Source of the DNA: Kitasatospora indigofera | Lineage (GTDB): Bacteria; Actinomycetota; Actinomycetes; Streptomycetales; Streptomycetaceae | Direction: 5' to 3' | Length of the DNA: 64,000 bases | NCBI RefSeq assembly: GCF_014655955.1 | Contig: NZ_BNBO01000010.1 | Span: 114,149-178,148, forward strand | Part shown: positions 19,358-27,929 of the stretch, piece by piece | Layout: each line of letters begins with the position of its first letter | Numbering within the stretch: position 1 is the first letter of the stretch | The notes under the pieces: model-generated | What the model saw: only the letters and a program-made list of their open reading frames with translations | What the model was told of the DNA's origin: nothing | Database searches by the model: none | Position numbers and translations under genes: made by a program

Positions 19358-20569
19358 TCACACCTCGACCAGCAGCTCCTTGAGCCCCCGGATCACGTAC
19401 CCGGGCTGCCACTCGGGCTCGCGGACCAGGCGCAGCCCGGGGGCCCGGCGCAGCAGCGCGCCGTACGACTCGCCGAGCTCCAGTCTGGCGAGCGGGGCGC
19501 CCAGGCAGAAGTGAATTCCGGCGCCGAAGGTGATGTGCGGGTTGTCGGCGCGGGCGAGGTCGAGCCGGTCCGGGTCGGCGAAGCGGGCCGGGTCGCGGTT
19601 GGCGGACCCGAAGAGCAGGGCGATCTCGGAGCCGCGCGGGACGGGCGTGCCGGCCACCTCGATGTCCTCCAGCACCCAGCGCTCGAACATCTGCAGCGGG
19701 GTGTCGTAGCGCATCAGCTCCTCCACGGCGGTCGGCAGCAGTTCGTCCACCGAGTCGCGGAGCAGGGCGAGTTGGCCGGGGTTGCGGAACAGCGCCCACC
19801 AGCCGTTGCCGGTGGTGTTGACGGTGGCCTCGTGGCCCGCGTTCAGCAGCAGGACGCAGGTGGAGACCAACTCCTGCTCGGTCAGCGCGTCCGAGCCGTC
19901 CTGGGCCTGGATCAACGCGCTGAGCAGGTCGGTACCGGGCCGGGCGCGGCGCTCGCGGATCAGCCCGCGCAGGTAGTCGGAGAACTCGACGCTGGCGGCG
20001 ACCGCCCGCCGCCCGGTCTCCTCGGTCGGGTTGAGCTCGAACATGCCGGTGATCGCGGCCGACCAGGGCCGGAGCAGCACCCGGTCCGCCGCGGGGATGC
20101 CGAGCATCTCGGCGATCACCGCGACCGGCAGCGGCTCGGCAACGGTGGCGATCAGGTCGCCGCCGCCGTCCGCGAGCAGGTCGCCGACCAGGTCGTCGGC
20201 GAGCCGGGCGACGGTGGGCCGCAGCTCCTCGACCCTCCTCGGCGTGAAGGCCTTCGCGACCAGTCGCCGGATCCGGGTGTGGTCGGGTGCCTCCAGGTCG
20301 AGCAACCCGCTGTCGTTGAGGGTGTGGAAGGGCTCGTGCGCCGGGTCAGGCGCGGGCCGCCCGAACTCCTCGTGGGTGTAGCGGTGGGTGTAGGTACGGC
20401 CGAGCCTGCGGTCCCGCAGCAGGGCGCTGACGTCCTGGTGCCGCGCGACCAGCCACTGCCCGGTCGGCTCGTACCGGCTCACCGGCGCGTGCTCGCGCAG
20501 CTCCGCGTACGCGTCGTACGGGTGCGCCACGAACTCGGCCGACCAGGGATCGAACATCGCTGTCGTCAT
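19358..20569 (-). CDS. cytochrome P450
   Basis: Monooxygenase, 403 residues, soluble bacterial type. Heme-binding loop FGAGIHFCLGAPLARLE with the ligand Cys355; ExxR motif EELMR in helix K; I-helix AGHEAT where the usual residues AGxE(T) are partly kept. It begins ATG (MTTAMFDPWSAEFVAHPY). No ferredoxin or reductase gene is nearby, so electrons must come from elsewhere. The substrate cannot be assigned. It is first of a two-gene unit with the ADP-ribosylglycohydrolase. Confidence 0.95.
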   Translation of the reverse strand: MTTAMFDPWSAEFVAHPYDAYAELREHAPVSRYEPTGQWLVARHQDVSALLRDRRLGRTYTHRYTHEEFGRPAPDPAHEPFHTLNDSGLLDLEAPDHTRIRRLVAKAFTPRRVEELRPTVARLADDLVGDLLADGGGDLIATVAEPLPVAVIAEMLGIPAADRVLLRPWSAAITGMFELNPTEETGRRAVAASVEFSDYLRGLIRERRARPGTDLLSALIQAQDGSDALTEQELVSTCVLLLNAGHEATVNTTGNGWWALFRNPGQLALLRDSVDELLPTAVEELMRYDTPLQMFERWVLEDIEVAGTPVPRGSEIALLFGSANRDPARFADPDRLDLARADNPHITFGAGIHFCLGAPLARLELGESYGALLRRAPGLRLVREPEWQPGYVIRGLKELLVEV

Positions 20570-20753
20570 GGGTCACTCCCTGCGGGGTCGGGGGAGCCAT
20601 CCTAAGCAGGGGCGCCCCCTCCGGCCGCGGGTCAGGGCCGCCGCGGCCGGCTGCGTCTTGGCGTGCGGGTGCCGGCCGTTTCCTCACCCACCAGATGCGA
20701 GGTCAGGCCGGTGCCCCGCTCCTCCTGCCCGGCTACCCCGGTCTCTCCCCCGG

Positions 20754-21491
20754 TCAGCCCTCCGCGAGCAGCCGCCGGACCAGTGCGGGCAGCGCCGTGC
20801 CGATCGGCTCGCGGATCACCTCGTCGGCCACCGGGTCGTACGGGGTCGGCTCGGCGTTCATCACGACCAGCCGGGCGCCGCCGTCCAGGGCGACCTGGAC
20901 GAGCCCGGCGGCCGGGTACACCTGGAGGGTGCTGCCGATCGCGAGGAACAGGTCGCAGGCCTTGGCGATCGTCTCGGCCTGGGCCAGCACCACCGGGTCG
21001 AGCGCCTCCCCGAACATCACCGTCGCCGGCTTGAGGATGCCGCCGCAGGCCGCGCAGGGCGGGTCCGGCTCCCCGGCCGCCACCCGGTCCAGCACCTCGC
21101 CCATCGGGCCACGGGTGCGGCACCGTACGCACTGCACTTCCCCTGCGGTGCCGTGCAGTTCGAGCACCTTGCGGGCGGGCAGGCCGGAGCGCCGGTGCAG
21201 CCCGTCGACGTTCTGGGTGAGGATCCGGACGGGGGCTCCGGAGCGCTCCAGCTCGGCCAGCGCGAGGTGGCCTGCGTTGGGCTCGGCCGCCAGGGCCCCG
21301 GCGTCGCGGCGCATCAGCCAGGCCCGGCGGCGGACGTCGGGGTCGGCGAGGTAAGGGCCGATGGTGACGAGCTGCTGGGCGTCCGGGTCGCGCTGCCAGA
21401 CTCCGTTCGGGCCCCGGTAGTCGGGGATGCCCGAGTCGGTGGAGATACCGGCACCGGTGAGGACGGCGATCAGGGGACGCTTCGCGTTCAT
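20754..21491 (-). CDS. Sir2-family NAD-dependent protein deacylase
   Basis: Sirtuin, 245 residues. NAD-binding GAGISTDSGIPDYRG (13-27), LTQNVDGLH (91-99), catalytic His113 in LELHG, and a structural zinc site with C121, C124, C146 and C149. Late motifs GSTLQVYPAAGLV and MNAEPTPYD are also typical. All catalytic residues are intact, so it should be an active NAD-consuming deacetylase or deacylase. It is separated by 119 bp from the divergent VWA-like gene. Confidence 0.95.
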   Translation of the reverse strand: MNAKRPLIAVLTGAGISTDSGIPDYRGPNGVWQRDPDAQQLVTIGPYLADPDVRRRAWLMRRDAGALAAEPNAGHLALAELERSGAPVRILTQNVDGLHRRSGLPARKVLELHGTAGEVQCVRCRTRGPMGEVLDRVAAGEPDPPCAACGGILKPATVMFGEALDPVVLAQAETIAKACDLFLAIGSTLQVYPAAGLVQVALDGGARLVVMNAEPTPYDPVADEVIREPIGTALPALVRRLLAEG

Positions 21492-21610
21492 GCCCGGACG
21501 GTACGGGCCGGCCGGGCACGGCCGCCACCGGAAATCGGCGCCCTGCGCGGGTACTCCAGCAGGGCTTCGAGCTGCACGGCCGCGAACGCGGTCACCTCCC
21601 GGCCGCGCTG

Positions 21611-22186
21611 GTGGAGGAGATCCGCGCGCTCGCCCATCCGCCGCTGCCCTGGGACGCCCGGCCGGCCCGCTGGTTCGACGAGTTCGTGCCGTCCCCGCAG
21701 CCCGTCCGCAGCTACGCCCGCCCGTCCCGGCGGCAGGCCGCCACCCCGGACATCCCGCGGGCGGGGCGGTACCACCCGCCGGAGGAGGTGGCCCGCTGCA
21801 CCTTCGGCGTGCTGCTGGACACCTCCGGCTCGATGAGCCGGACCCTGCTCGGCAAGGCGCTGGGGGCGATCGCCTCCTACGCCACCGCCCGGGACGTCGT
21901 CGCGGCCCGGGTCGTGTTCTGCGACGCCGCGCCGCACGACGCCGGCTACCTGCCCGTCACCGAGATCGCCGGCCGGGTGCGGGTCCGGGGGCGCGGGGGC
22001 ACCGTGCTGCAGCCCGGCGTCGACCTGCTGGAGCGGGCCGAGGACTTCCCCAGGGCGGCGCCCGTCCTGCTGATCACCGACGGCGAGTGCGACGTCCTGC
22101 GGGTGCGCCGGGAGCACGCCTACCTCCTCCCCCAGGGCGCCGGGCTGCCCTTCACCCCTCGGGGGCCGGTCTTCCGGATGCGCTGA
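21611..22186 (+). CDS. VWA-like domain protein, probably 5'-truncated
   Basis: 191 residues from GTG. It contains a von Willebrand A-like fold with the metal site DTSGSMS and later VLLITDGECDVLRVRREHAYL. The in-frame open region extends back to 21461 and reads QQGFELHGRERGHLPAALVE directly before the chosen GTG, which looks like continued family sequence, but no start codon with ribosome binding site exists there. Proteins of this type (DUF2201/VWA) are normally about twice as long with an N-terminal domain, and usually sit beside a MoxR-like ATPase that is absent here. I suspect a deletion joined this gene to the sirtuin gene. It may be a pseudogene. Confidence 0.6.
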   Translation: MEEIRALAHPPLPWDARPARWFDEFVPSPQPVRSYARPSRRQAATPDIPRAGRYHPPEEVARCTFGVLLDTSGSMSRTLLGKALGAIASYATARDVVAARVVFCDAAPHDAGYLPVTEIAGRVRVRGRGGTVLQPGVDLLERAEDFPRAAPVLLITDGECDVLRVRREHAYLLPQGAGLPFTPRGPVFRMR

Positions 22187-22217
22187 ACCGCCCCGTACGG
22201 TCCGCTACCGTGGGCCC

Positions 22218-24716
22218 GTGACCAGCGCCGACGCCCTGATGACCTGGCTGACCACCCGCACCGCCGAGGAGCTGACCGAGCTGCTCGAACAGCGCCGGCT
22301 GCCGTGGACCGGCGCCCCCGGCCTGGACGACCCCGCCCGGCTCGCCGAACAGCTGCTGGGGAACGCGTCGGTCGCCACCGCCCTGGCCGGGCTGAACGCC
22401 GCCGAGGCCCAGGTGCTGACCGCGATCGCGGTGCTCGCCGAGCAGCTGCACGGGCCCGCCCCGCGCGCCGCCGCCCCGGCCGGGCTGTCCGGCTTCGCCG
22501 GGACGCAGGCCGCCCACCGTCAGGGGCCCGGCGGCGGCTCCGGTCCGGACCCGGCCGAACGGGCCGTGCCACGCACGCTGCTGCTCGGGACGCTGGGCGG
22601 GCGGGCGGCCGCCGAGCTCGACGCGCTCGCCGGGCGCGCGCTGCTGCTGCCCCCGCACGACGACCTGCTGGTGGTGCCGGCGCTGCTGCACGAGCGGGTG
22701 CCCGAACTGCGGGGGCTCGGCCGGCCGGCCGGCCTCCTGCTCACCGCGGCCTACCGGGCGGGCGAGGTGGCCCGGGTCGCGGACGCCCTGGGCCTGCCGC
22801 GGAGCCGCGACCGGGACGAGGCGCAGCACCTGGTCGAGGAGCACCTGCGGGACGCCGGGCGCCTGCGCGCCACCCTCGCCGGCGCCCCGCCCGAGGCCGC
22901 CGCCCTGCTGGCCGTGCTGGTGGCCGGACCGCCCCGGCTGCGCACCTACTGCTTCGTCAGCGACACCGGCGGCTACTACGGGTCGGGCGGCAAGTTCCTG
23001 TTCCGGCCGGACGGTTCGGGCGACCCGGGCGCCGACTGGCTCGCCGACCGCGGCCTGCTGCTACCGGCCGGCCCGGACGTCGCCGAGCTGCCCCGCGAGG
23101 TCGCCCTGGCGTTGCGCGACCCCGACGCACCGCTGCCGTACGACCCGGTGCCGCCGGCCGTCCTGGCGCTCGTCCCGCTGCCGGCCGGCTGGGCGGGTGA
23201 GGCCCAGGCCACGGCCACCGCCACCGCCTCCCGGGTCGAACTGCTGCTCCGCTCGACGGCCGCGCAGCCCCTGGCCGTCCGCAAGGCAGGCGGCGTCGCC
23301 GTGCGCGACACCCGGCGGCTGGCCAAGGCGAGCGGTTCCTCCGAGGAGCAGGCCCGGCTCTGGCTGGACCTCGCCGCCAACGCCGGCCTGGTCGCCCCGC
23401 ACCGGGACGCCCCGCCGCCGACCCGCGGCCGCCGGCCCGCACCGCCGCAGCCCGCCCGGATCCTGCCCACCACGCGGTACGACGAATGGCTGGTCGCCCC
23501 GCCGGCCGGCCGGCTGGTGCCGCTGATCGCCACCTGGGCGGTCACCCCCGAGGTGTTCGGCCACCGGCCGGCCGCGGAGGAGACCCCGGTGGCCCTGGTC
23601 ACCCCGCAGGACCGGTACGCCGTACCGCTCCGGCACGCCCTGCTGGAGGCCCTGGCCCGGCTCCCCGACGGGTACGGACTCGGCCCCGCGGCTGCCACCG
23701 GCGACCTGGCGCTCGGCCAACTCCTCTCCGCCGCGGCCTGGTTCAGGCCCGGCCTGCACGACGAGGCGGACCGCGCCGGGACGGCCGGCGGAACAGCCAC
23801 GGGAACGGCCGGCGGAGTGCCGGCCGGAACGGCGGGGGCGGCGCCCGGTGCGGACGCCCTGGGCCGGGCCGCCGCGACCCTGCGCGAGGCCGAACTGCTG
23901 GGCGTGGTCGCGCACGGCGCGCTCACCCCGGTCGGCCACGCGGTGCTGGGCCTGCTCCGGGCCGGCGCCGACCGCTGGTTCCCGGCCGTCCCGGGCACCG
24001 GTGTCCGGCTGGGCCGGCACCCGGCGCTGCACGCGGCCGTGGACGCCCTGCGCACCGCGCTGGCCGGTCTCGTCCCGCCGCCCCGCACCACCGCCCGCTT
24101 CCAGGCCGACCTGACCGCCGTGGTCGCCGGCTCGGCGGCGCCCGAACTCACCGAGCTGCTCTCCTCGGTGGCCGACCGCGAGTCCGAGGGCCATGCCGTG
24201 GTGTGGCGGATCGGCCCGGCCTCCGTCCGCCGCGCCCTCGATGCCGGCTCCGACGCGACCGAGCTGGCGGCCCGGCTGGCCGAGGTCTCCGAGGGCGGCC
24301 TGCCGCTCCCGCAGGCGCTGGAGTACCTGCTCAAGGACACCGCCCGCACCCACGGCCGGATGCGGGTGGTGCGCAGCGCCTGCTGCGTCCGCTCCGACGA
24401 CGAGGCACTGGTGCTGGAGCTGTCCAAGGTCCGCTCGCTGGCCAGGATCGGCCTGCGCCGGATCGCCCCCACCGTGCTGATCAGCACCGCGCCGCCGGAG
24501 GAGACGCTGGCGGCGCTCCGGCAGGCCGGCTACGCGCCGGTGCTGGAGGCGGAGACCGGCACCACGGTGGTGGAGCGGGCCGCCGAGGAGCGGGCCGAGA
24601 ACCCGATGCCCTCGCTGGCGCAGGCCCGCCGGTTCCTGGGCCGCGGCCCAGGAACGCCCGCCGAGCTGGCGGCGGCGGTGCTGGGTCTCGCTCCGGCCGC
24701 CCCGCCGGAGGACTGA
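22218..24716 (+). CDS. helicase-associated (XPB/Ssl2-like) domain protein
   Basis: 832 residues from GTG. No helicase ATPase motifs are present. The C-terminal third (HAVVWRIGPASVRRALDAGSDATELAARL, then PQALEYLLKDTARTHGRMRVVRSACCVRSDDEAL) matches the helicase-C-3/XPB-like domain found in a conserved actinobacterial protein. The N-terminal two thirds are Leu/Ala-rich helical repeats with winged-helix-like parts and one Gly/Thr/Ala-rich linker. No Shine-Dalgarno; TACCGT lies 6 bp upstream of the GTG, suggesting a leaderless mRNA. A role in DNA repair has been guessed for such proteins but is not shown. Confidence 0.82.
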   Translation: MTSADALMTWLTTRTAEELTELLEQRRLPWTGAPGLDDPARLAEQLLGNASVATALAGLNAAEAQVLTAIAVLAEQLHGPAPRAAAPAGLSGFAGTQAAHRQGPGGGSGPDPAERAVPRTLLLGTLGGRAAAELDALAGRALLLPPHDDLLVVPALLHERVPELRGLGRPAGLLLTAAYRAGEVARVADALGLPRSRDRDEAQHLVEEHLRDAGRLRATLAGAPPEAAALLAVLVAGPPRLRTYCFVSDTGGYYGSGGKFLFRPDGSGDPGADWLADRGLLLPAGPDVAELPREVALALRDPDAPLPYDPVPPAVLALVPLPAGWAGEAQATATATASRVELLLRSTAAQPLAVRKAGGVAVRDTRRLAKASGSSEEQARLWLDLAANAGLVAPHRDAPPPTRGRRPAPPQPARILPTTRYDEWLVAPPAGRLVPLIATWAVTPEVFGHRPAAEETPVALVTPQDRYAVPLRHALLEALARLPDGYGLGPAAATGDLALGQLLSAAAWFRPGLHDEADRAGTAGGTATGTAGGVPAGTAGAAPGADALGRAAATLREAELLGVVAHGALTPVGHAVLGLLRAGADRWFPAVPGTGVRLGRHPALHAAVDALRTALAGLVPPPRTTARFQADLTAVVAGSAAPELTELLSSVADRESEGHAVVWRIGPASVRRALDAGSDATELAARLAEVSEGGLPLPQALEYLLKDTARTHGRMRVVRSACCVRSDDEALVLELSKVRSLARIGLRRIAPTVLISTAPPEETLAALRQAGYAPVLEAETGTTVVERAAEERAENPMPSLAQARRFLGRGPGTPAELAAAVLGLAPAAPPED

Positions 24717-24719
24717 CCT

Positions 24720-24754
24720 CCCCCCCGGGGGGCGCCTTCGCCCCCCGAGGGGGG
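24720..24754. terminator. bidirectional terminator hairpin
   Basis: Very stable stem: CGGGGGGCG, loop CCTT, CGCCCCCCG, extended by an outer C6/G6 stem with one bulged A. It lies between convergent genes (helicase-associated protein and WGR protein). There is no U-run, typical of high-GC actinomycetes. Confidence 0.75.
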
Positions 24755-24809
24755 TCTCCGGCAGGGCGGCCGGCAGCACCGCCGACCCTGAGGCCCTCGG
24801 GCCGCCCGC

Positions 24810-26288
24810 TCAGAGCAGGCGCTTGATCTCACCGCGGGCCCGGTAGAAGCCGCCGGTGCCCGACTCCAGCACCTCGGCGACCAGGTACCGGGCGCCGGGC
24901 ACCCGGATGTCCTTGGGGAACTGCACCCGCCGGGCGGGGTCGAAGCCGGCGCTGACCACCCGGATCCTGGTCCGGCTGCCCTCCTGGACGCACTCGACCT
25001 CTACCCCGCCGGCCAGCACGGCCTGGTCCGCGCTGACGGTCTCCAGCTCCACGCCCGGCACCACCCGCTCCCAGCCCGCGGCCTTGACGTCCGCGGTCCG
25101 CGGCAGCCGGCCGCCCTCGGCCGCGCGCACCGCCTCCTCGCTCGCGTCCAGGCAGGCCAGCGAACCGTCGGTGGTCACCAGGTAGAGCCGCCCGTCGCGG
25201 TACTGCATGCTGTACGCCGACCCGCAGCCGGTGCCGAGCTTCCAGAGCCGGGTGCCGTCGGCGGCGAAGCAGTACACCGAGGAGTGGTTGTCGCCCGCGA
25301 AGACGTACTGCCCGTCCGGTGAGGTGGCGCAGGAGAACACCGCCGCGTCGCACTTGTAGCGGGCGACGGTCGAGCCGTCGTCCTTGCGCAGCCGGTACAC
25401 CCAGCCCCGGGAGGTGCCGGCGAAGACCTCGCCGGGCTCCTGCCAGCCGAACAGCACGTCGCCCTGGGTGTCGGTCCGCCAGAGCTCCTCGCCGCCGCGC
25501 GACGAGTAGCGGGCCACCCCGCGGGAGTGCCCGTGGTAGACGCCGTCCTCGTCGCAGCGCACCATCCACCCCGAGCTGCCGGCGCCCTTGCGCCGCCACT
25601 GGAACTCGTCCTCGTGGTCGACCGTGGTGATCCCGCCGGCGCCGTCGGAGACCCCGAGCACGCCGTCGTGGATGTCCAGCCAGTAGATGTCGACGTCGGC
25701 GGCGATCTCGTACGCCACCCGCGGGATCTTGCCGCCGAGGTCGTAGACCCGGCCGTCGTCGCAGCCCGCGTAGATCCAGTGGTCGTCGGCGACGATGCAC
25801 TTCACGCCGTCCGGCAGCCCGTAGCGGCCGGTGACCTCGCCGTCGTGGGTGAGGGTGTAGACGTCGCCGGCCTCGTTGCCGACCCAGGCGTGCTCCTCGC
25901 CGACGAAGATCCCGAACGCGGCCGCGCCCGACTTGAACCGCCACAGCACCGGGGCCTGGCTGGCGCTCGACCGGCTGCTGGTGATCGCCCGGCGGGTGAC
26001 CGCCCGCTTCTGCCGCACCCCGCGCTGCGCCGGGGCGTACCCCTTGCGGACCTTCTCGCCGACCTTCTTGGCGGCGGCCGCGGCGGCCTTCTCGGGCGAC
26101 GGGTAGGCCGTCGTCCTGGCCTGGCCGGGCTCGCCGATCCGCCCGTAGGTGATGGTCAGCGAGGCGCCGGCCTGCCGCACCTCGTAGAACTTGTGGGCGC
26201 TCCCGCTGCCCTCCTCCTCGGACAGCTCCAGGTAGGTGACCTGCTCGGCCTGGGCGGCGGAGACGGTGGTGGCGGCGGTGGTGGACAT
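24810..26288 (-). CDS. WGR domain plus beta-propeller (PQQ-like) protein
   Basis: 492 residues. The N-terminus (about 15-75) is a WGR domain (KFYEVRQAGASLTITYGRIGEPGQ), a fold otherwise known from PARPs and some MolR-like proteins that binds nucleic acid ends. The rest is a propeller of WD/PQQ-like blades: WVGNEAGDVYTLTHDGEV, IYAGCDDGRVYDLGG, YVFAGDNHSSVYCFAADGTRLW, YLVTTDGSLACLD. No signal peptide is present, so it is cytoplasmic. The start ATG at 26288 has GGAGGGA 6 bp upstream; the longer frame from 26315 is less likely. Function unknown. Confidence 0.85.
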   Translation of the reverse strand: MSTTAATTVSAAQAEQVTYLELSEEEGSGSAHKFYEVRQAGASLTITYGRIGEPGQARTTAYPSPEKAAAAAAKKVGEKVRKGYAPAQRGVRQKRAVTRRAITSSRSSASQAPVLWRFKSGAAAFGIFVGEEHAWVGNEAGDVYTLTHDGEVTGRYGLPDGVKCIVADDHWIYAGCDDGRVYDLGGKIPRVAYEIAADVDIYWLDIHDGVLGVSDGAGGITTVDHEDEFQWRRKGAGSSGWMVRCDEDGVYHGHSRGVARYSSRGGEELWRTDTQGDVLFGWQEPGEVFAGTSRGWVYRLRKDDGSTVARYKCDAAVFSCATSPDGQYVFAGDNHSSVYCFAADGTRLWKLGTGCGSAYSMQYRDGRLYLVTTDGSLACLDASEEAVRAAEGGRLPRTADVKAAGWERVVPGVELETVSADQAVLAGGVEVECVQEGSRTRIRVVSAGFDPARRVQFPKDIRVPGARYLVAEVLESGTGGFYRARGEIKRLL

Positions 26289-26478
26289 CGGCGGTCCCTC
26301 CCGGGGAGTCGGCAAGACGGCGGTCGGCGGGCTGGGGGTGGCGTGCGGCCCCGGCCGCGTACGGCCGGGCGGCCGGCGGGCGCTGCGGCGCCTTCCGTCG
26401 ACAAGGAGAACCTATGTGCCACCACCGACAGTTGACCGGCCGTCCGGGGACCCGCGGCAGCGCGCGGGGCCGGCGGCG

Positions 26479-27096
26479 TCAGAGCGCCGCGGCCGCCGGG
26501 CGGCCGGCCGGGGCGCCGAGCCGGGCCAGCGGCGCCAGGGCGGCCAGCCAGAGCGCCGCGCCGACCGCGATGAAGTCCAGGTCGGCCGCCATCAGCACGG
26601 TGCCGGCCAGCACCAGCGCCGGGCTCCACACCAGGACCCGGCGGGCCCGGCCGGCCGCCAGGACGACCAGCAGCGCCAGCAGGCCGAGGTAGAACAGCAC
26701 CGGTCCGACGGTGTAGAAGGCCGGCAGGACGCCCGGGTGGCCCTGGATCCGGTCGAACAGCTGGTTCTGCTCGGCCCGGTCGGCGGCCCTGGCCCCGACG
26801 TACAGGTCGATCACGGTCTGTCCGGCCGAGGCCAGCAGTCCGGCGAGGGCCAGGCCCGCCGCCAGGTTCGCGGCGGCCCGGCCGGCCGGGCGGCGCGGCG
26901 CGGCCAGCCGCCGCAGCCCGGCGAAGACCGGGACGAACAGCAGCAGTCCGGCGAGCAGGGCGAGGTGGCCGGCCGTCCAGCCGGGGCCGGGAGCACGGGA
27001 ACCGTCGAGCAGCCGGATGCCGCCGTACAGACCCAGCAGGACCGGGGCGGCGATCGACGCGACGGCGGTGACACGGGAGTTGGTGCTGGCGGCCAT
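26479..27096 (-). CDS. small integral membrane protein
   Basis: 205 residues with six hydrophobic segments, for example VASIAAPVLLGLYGGIRLL, LALLAGLLLFVPVFAGL and FYTVGPVLFYLGLLALLVVL. No recognised catalytic motif. The start is ATG (MAASTNSRVT) with GAGAGGAAG upstream. It lies 113 bp downstream of the response regulator gene on the same strand and could be regulated with the two-component system. The 190 bp between this gene and the WGR gene holds no supported feature except a doubtful short rightward frame at 26414. Confidence 0.75.
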   Translation of the reverse strand: MAASTNSRVTAVASIAAPVLLGLYGGIRLLDGSRAPGPGWTAGHLALLAGLLLFVPVFAGLRRLAAPRRPAGRAAANLAAGLALAGLLASAGQTVIDLYVGARAADRAEQNQLFDRIQGHPGVLPAFYTVGPVLFYLGLLALLVVLAAGRARRVLVWSPALVLAGTVLMAADLDFIAVGAALWLAALAPLARLGAPAGRPAAAAL

Positions 27097-27209
27097 GGTG
27101 GCTTCCTCTCGGGGCGGTGTGGTCCGACACCGCAGAGCCTGCCCGCCGGCGCCCGGCCGGCGGATCGCCCGTACCGGCGAACCGGCCGCCTCCCCCGCAC
27201 GGGTGAGGG

Positions 27210-27890
27210 TCACCCCTCGCCGGCGACCACCGCGCCCGCCTCGTAGGCGAACACCACCGCGTGCACCCGGTCACGCAGGTGCAGTTTGGCCAGCACGTTG
27301 CTGACGTGCGTCTTCACCGTGTGCTCGCTGACCACGAGTTCGGCCGCGATCTCCGCGTTGGACAGGCCCCGGGCGAGCAGCCGCAGGGTCTCCCGCTCGC
27401 GGGCGGTCAGCTGCTCCAGCAGCCGGGAGGGCGCCCGGGCGGCGGTGACGGCGCCGGCCGGACGGCGGGCGGCGAACTCGCCGATCAGCCGCCGGGTGAC
27501 CGAGGGGGCGAGCAGTGCCTCGCCGGAGGCCACCATCCGGACGCCGTGCGCGAGGTCGTCCCGGCGGACGTCCTTGAGCAGGAACCCGCTGGCCCCGGCG
27601 TAGAGGGCGTCGAAGACGTAGTCGTCGACGTCGAAGGTGGTCAGCATGATCACCTTGGTCTCCGGGTACCGCGCGCAGACCTGCCGGGCCGCCTCCAGCC
27701 CGTCCATCACCGGCATCCGGACGTCCAGCAGCAGGACGTCCGGGCGGTGCTCGCGGACCGCCTCGACGGCCTGGGCGCCGTCCGCCGCCTCGGCCACCAC
27801 CTCGATGTCCGGCTGGGCGTCCAGGATCATCCCGAACCCGGCCCGCACCAGCTCCTGGTCGTCGGCGACCACCACCCGAATCGGATCCAT
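27210..27890 (-). CDS. two-component response regulator, NarL/LuxR type
   Basis: 226 residues. Receiver domain with acidic pocket VVVADDQ, phosphoacceptor Asp56 in LLLDVRMPVMDG, conserved Thr/Lys (MLTTF, FLLKD). C-terminal LuxR helix-turn-helix: LTARERETLRLLARGLSNAEIAAELVVSEHTVKTHVSNVLAKLHLRDR. It lies 39 bp downstream of its partner histidine kinase gene and should bind promoters when phosphorylated by it. Targets unknown; the DUF4097 lipoprotein and membrane protein genes around it are the obvious candidates. Confidence 0.95.
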   Translation of the reverse strand: MDPIRVVVADDQELVRAGFGMILDAQPDIEVVAEAADGAQAVEAVREHRPDVLLLDVRMPVMDGLEAARQVCARYPETKVIMLTTFDVDDYVFDALYAGASGFLLKDVRRDDLAHGVRMVASGEALLAPSVTRRLIGEFAARRPAGAVTAARAPSRLLEQLTARERETLRLLARGLSNAEIAAELVVSEHTVKTHVSNVLAKLHLRDRVHAVVFAYEAGAVVAGEG

Positions 27891-27929
27891 CGCTCCGCTC
27901 CCCTTCTCCGTCGTCGTGTCCCGGACCGC

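Noticed and set aside
26414..26692. Short rightward frame starting ATG TGC with a good AAGGAG ribosome binding site
   Set aside because: After the first 20 codons it runs antisense through the coding end of the membrane protein gene and the composition is that of a shadow frame. It is possible as a leader peptide but no regulated gene follows on that strand.
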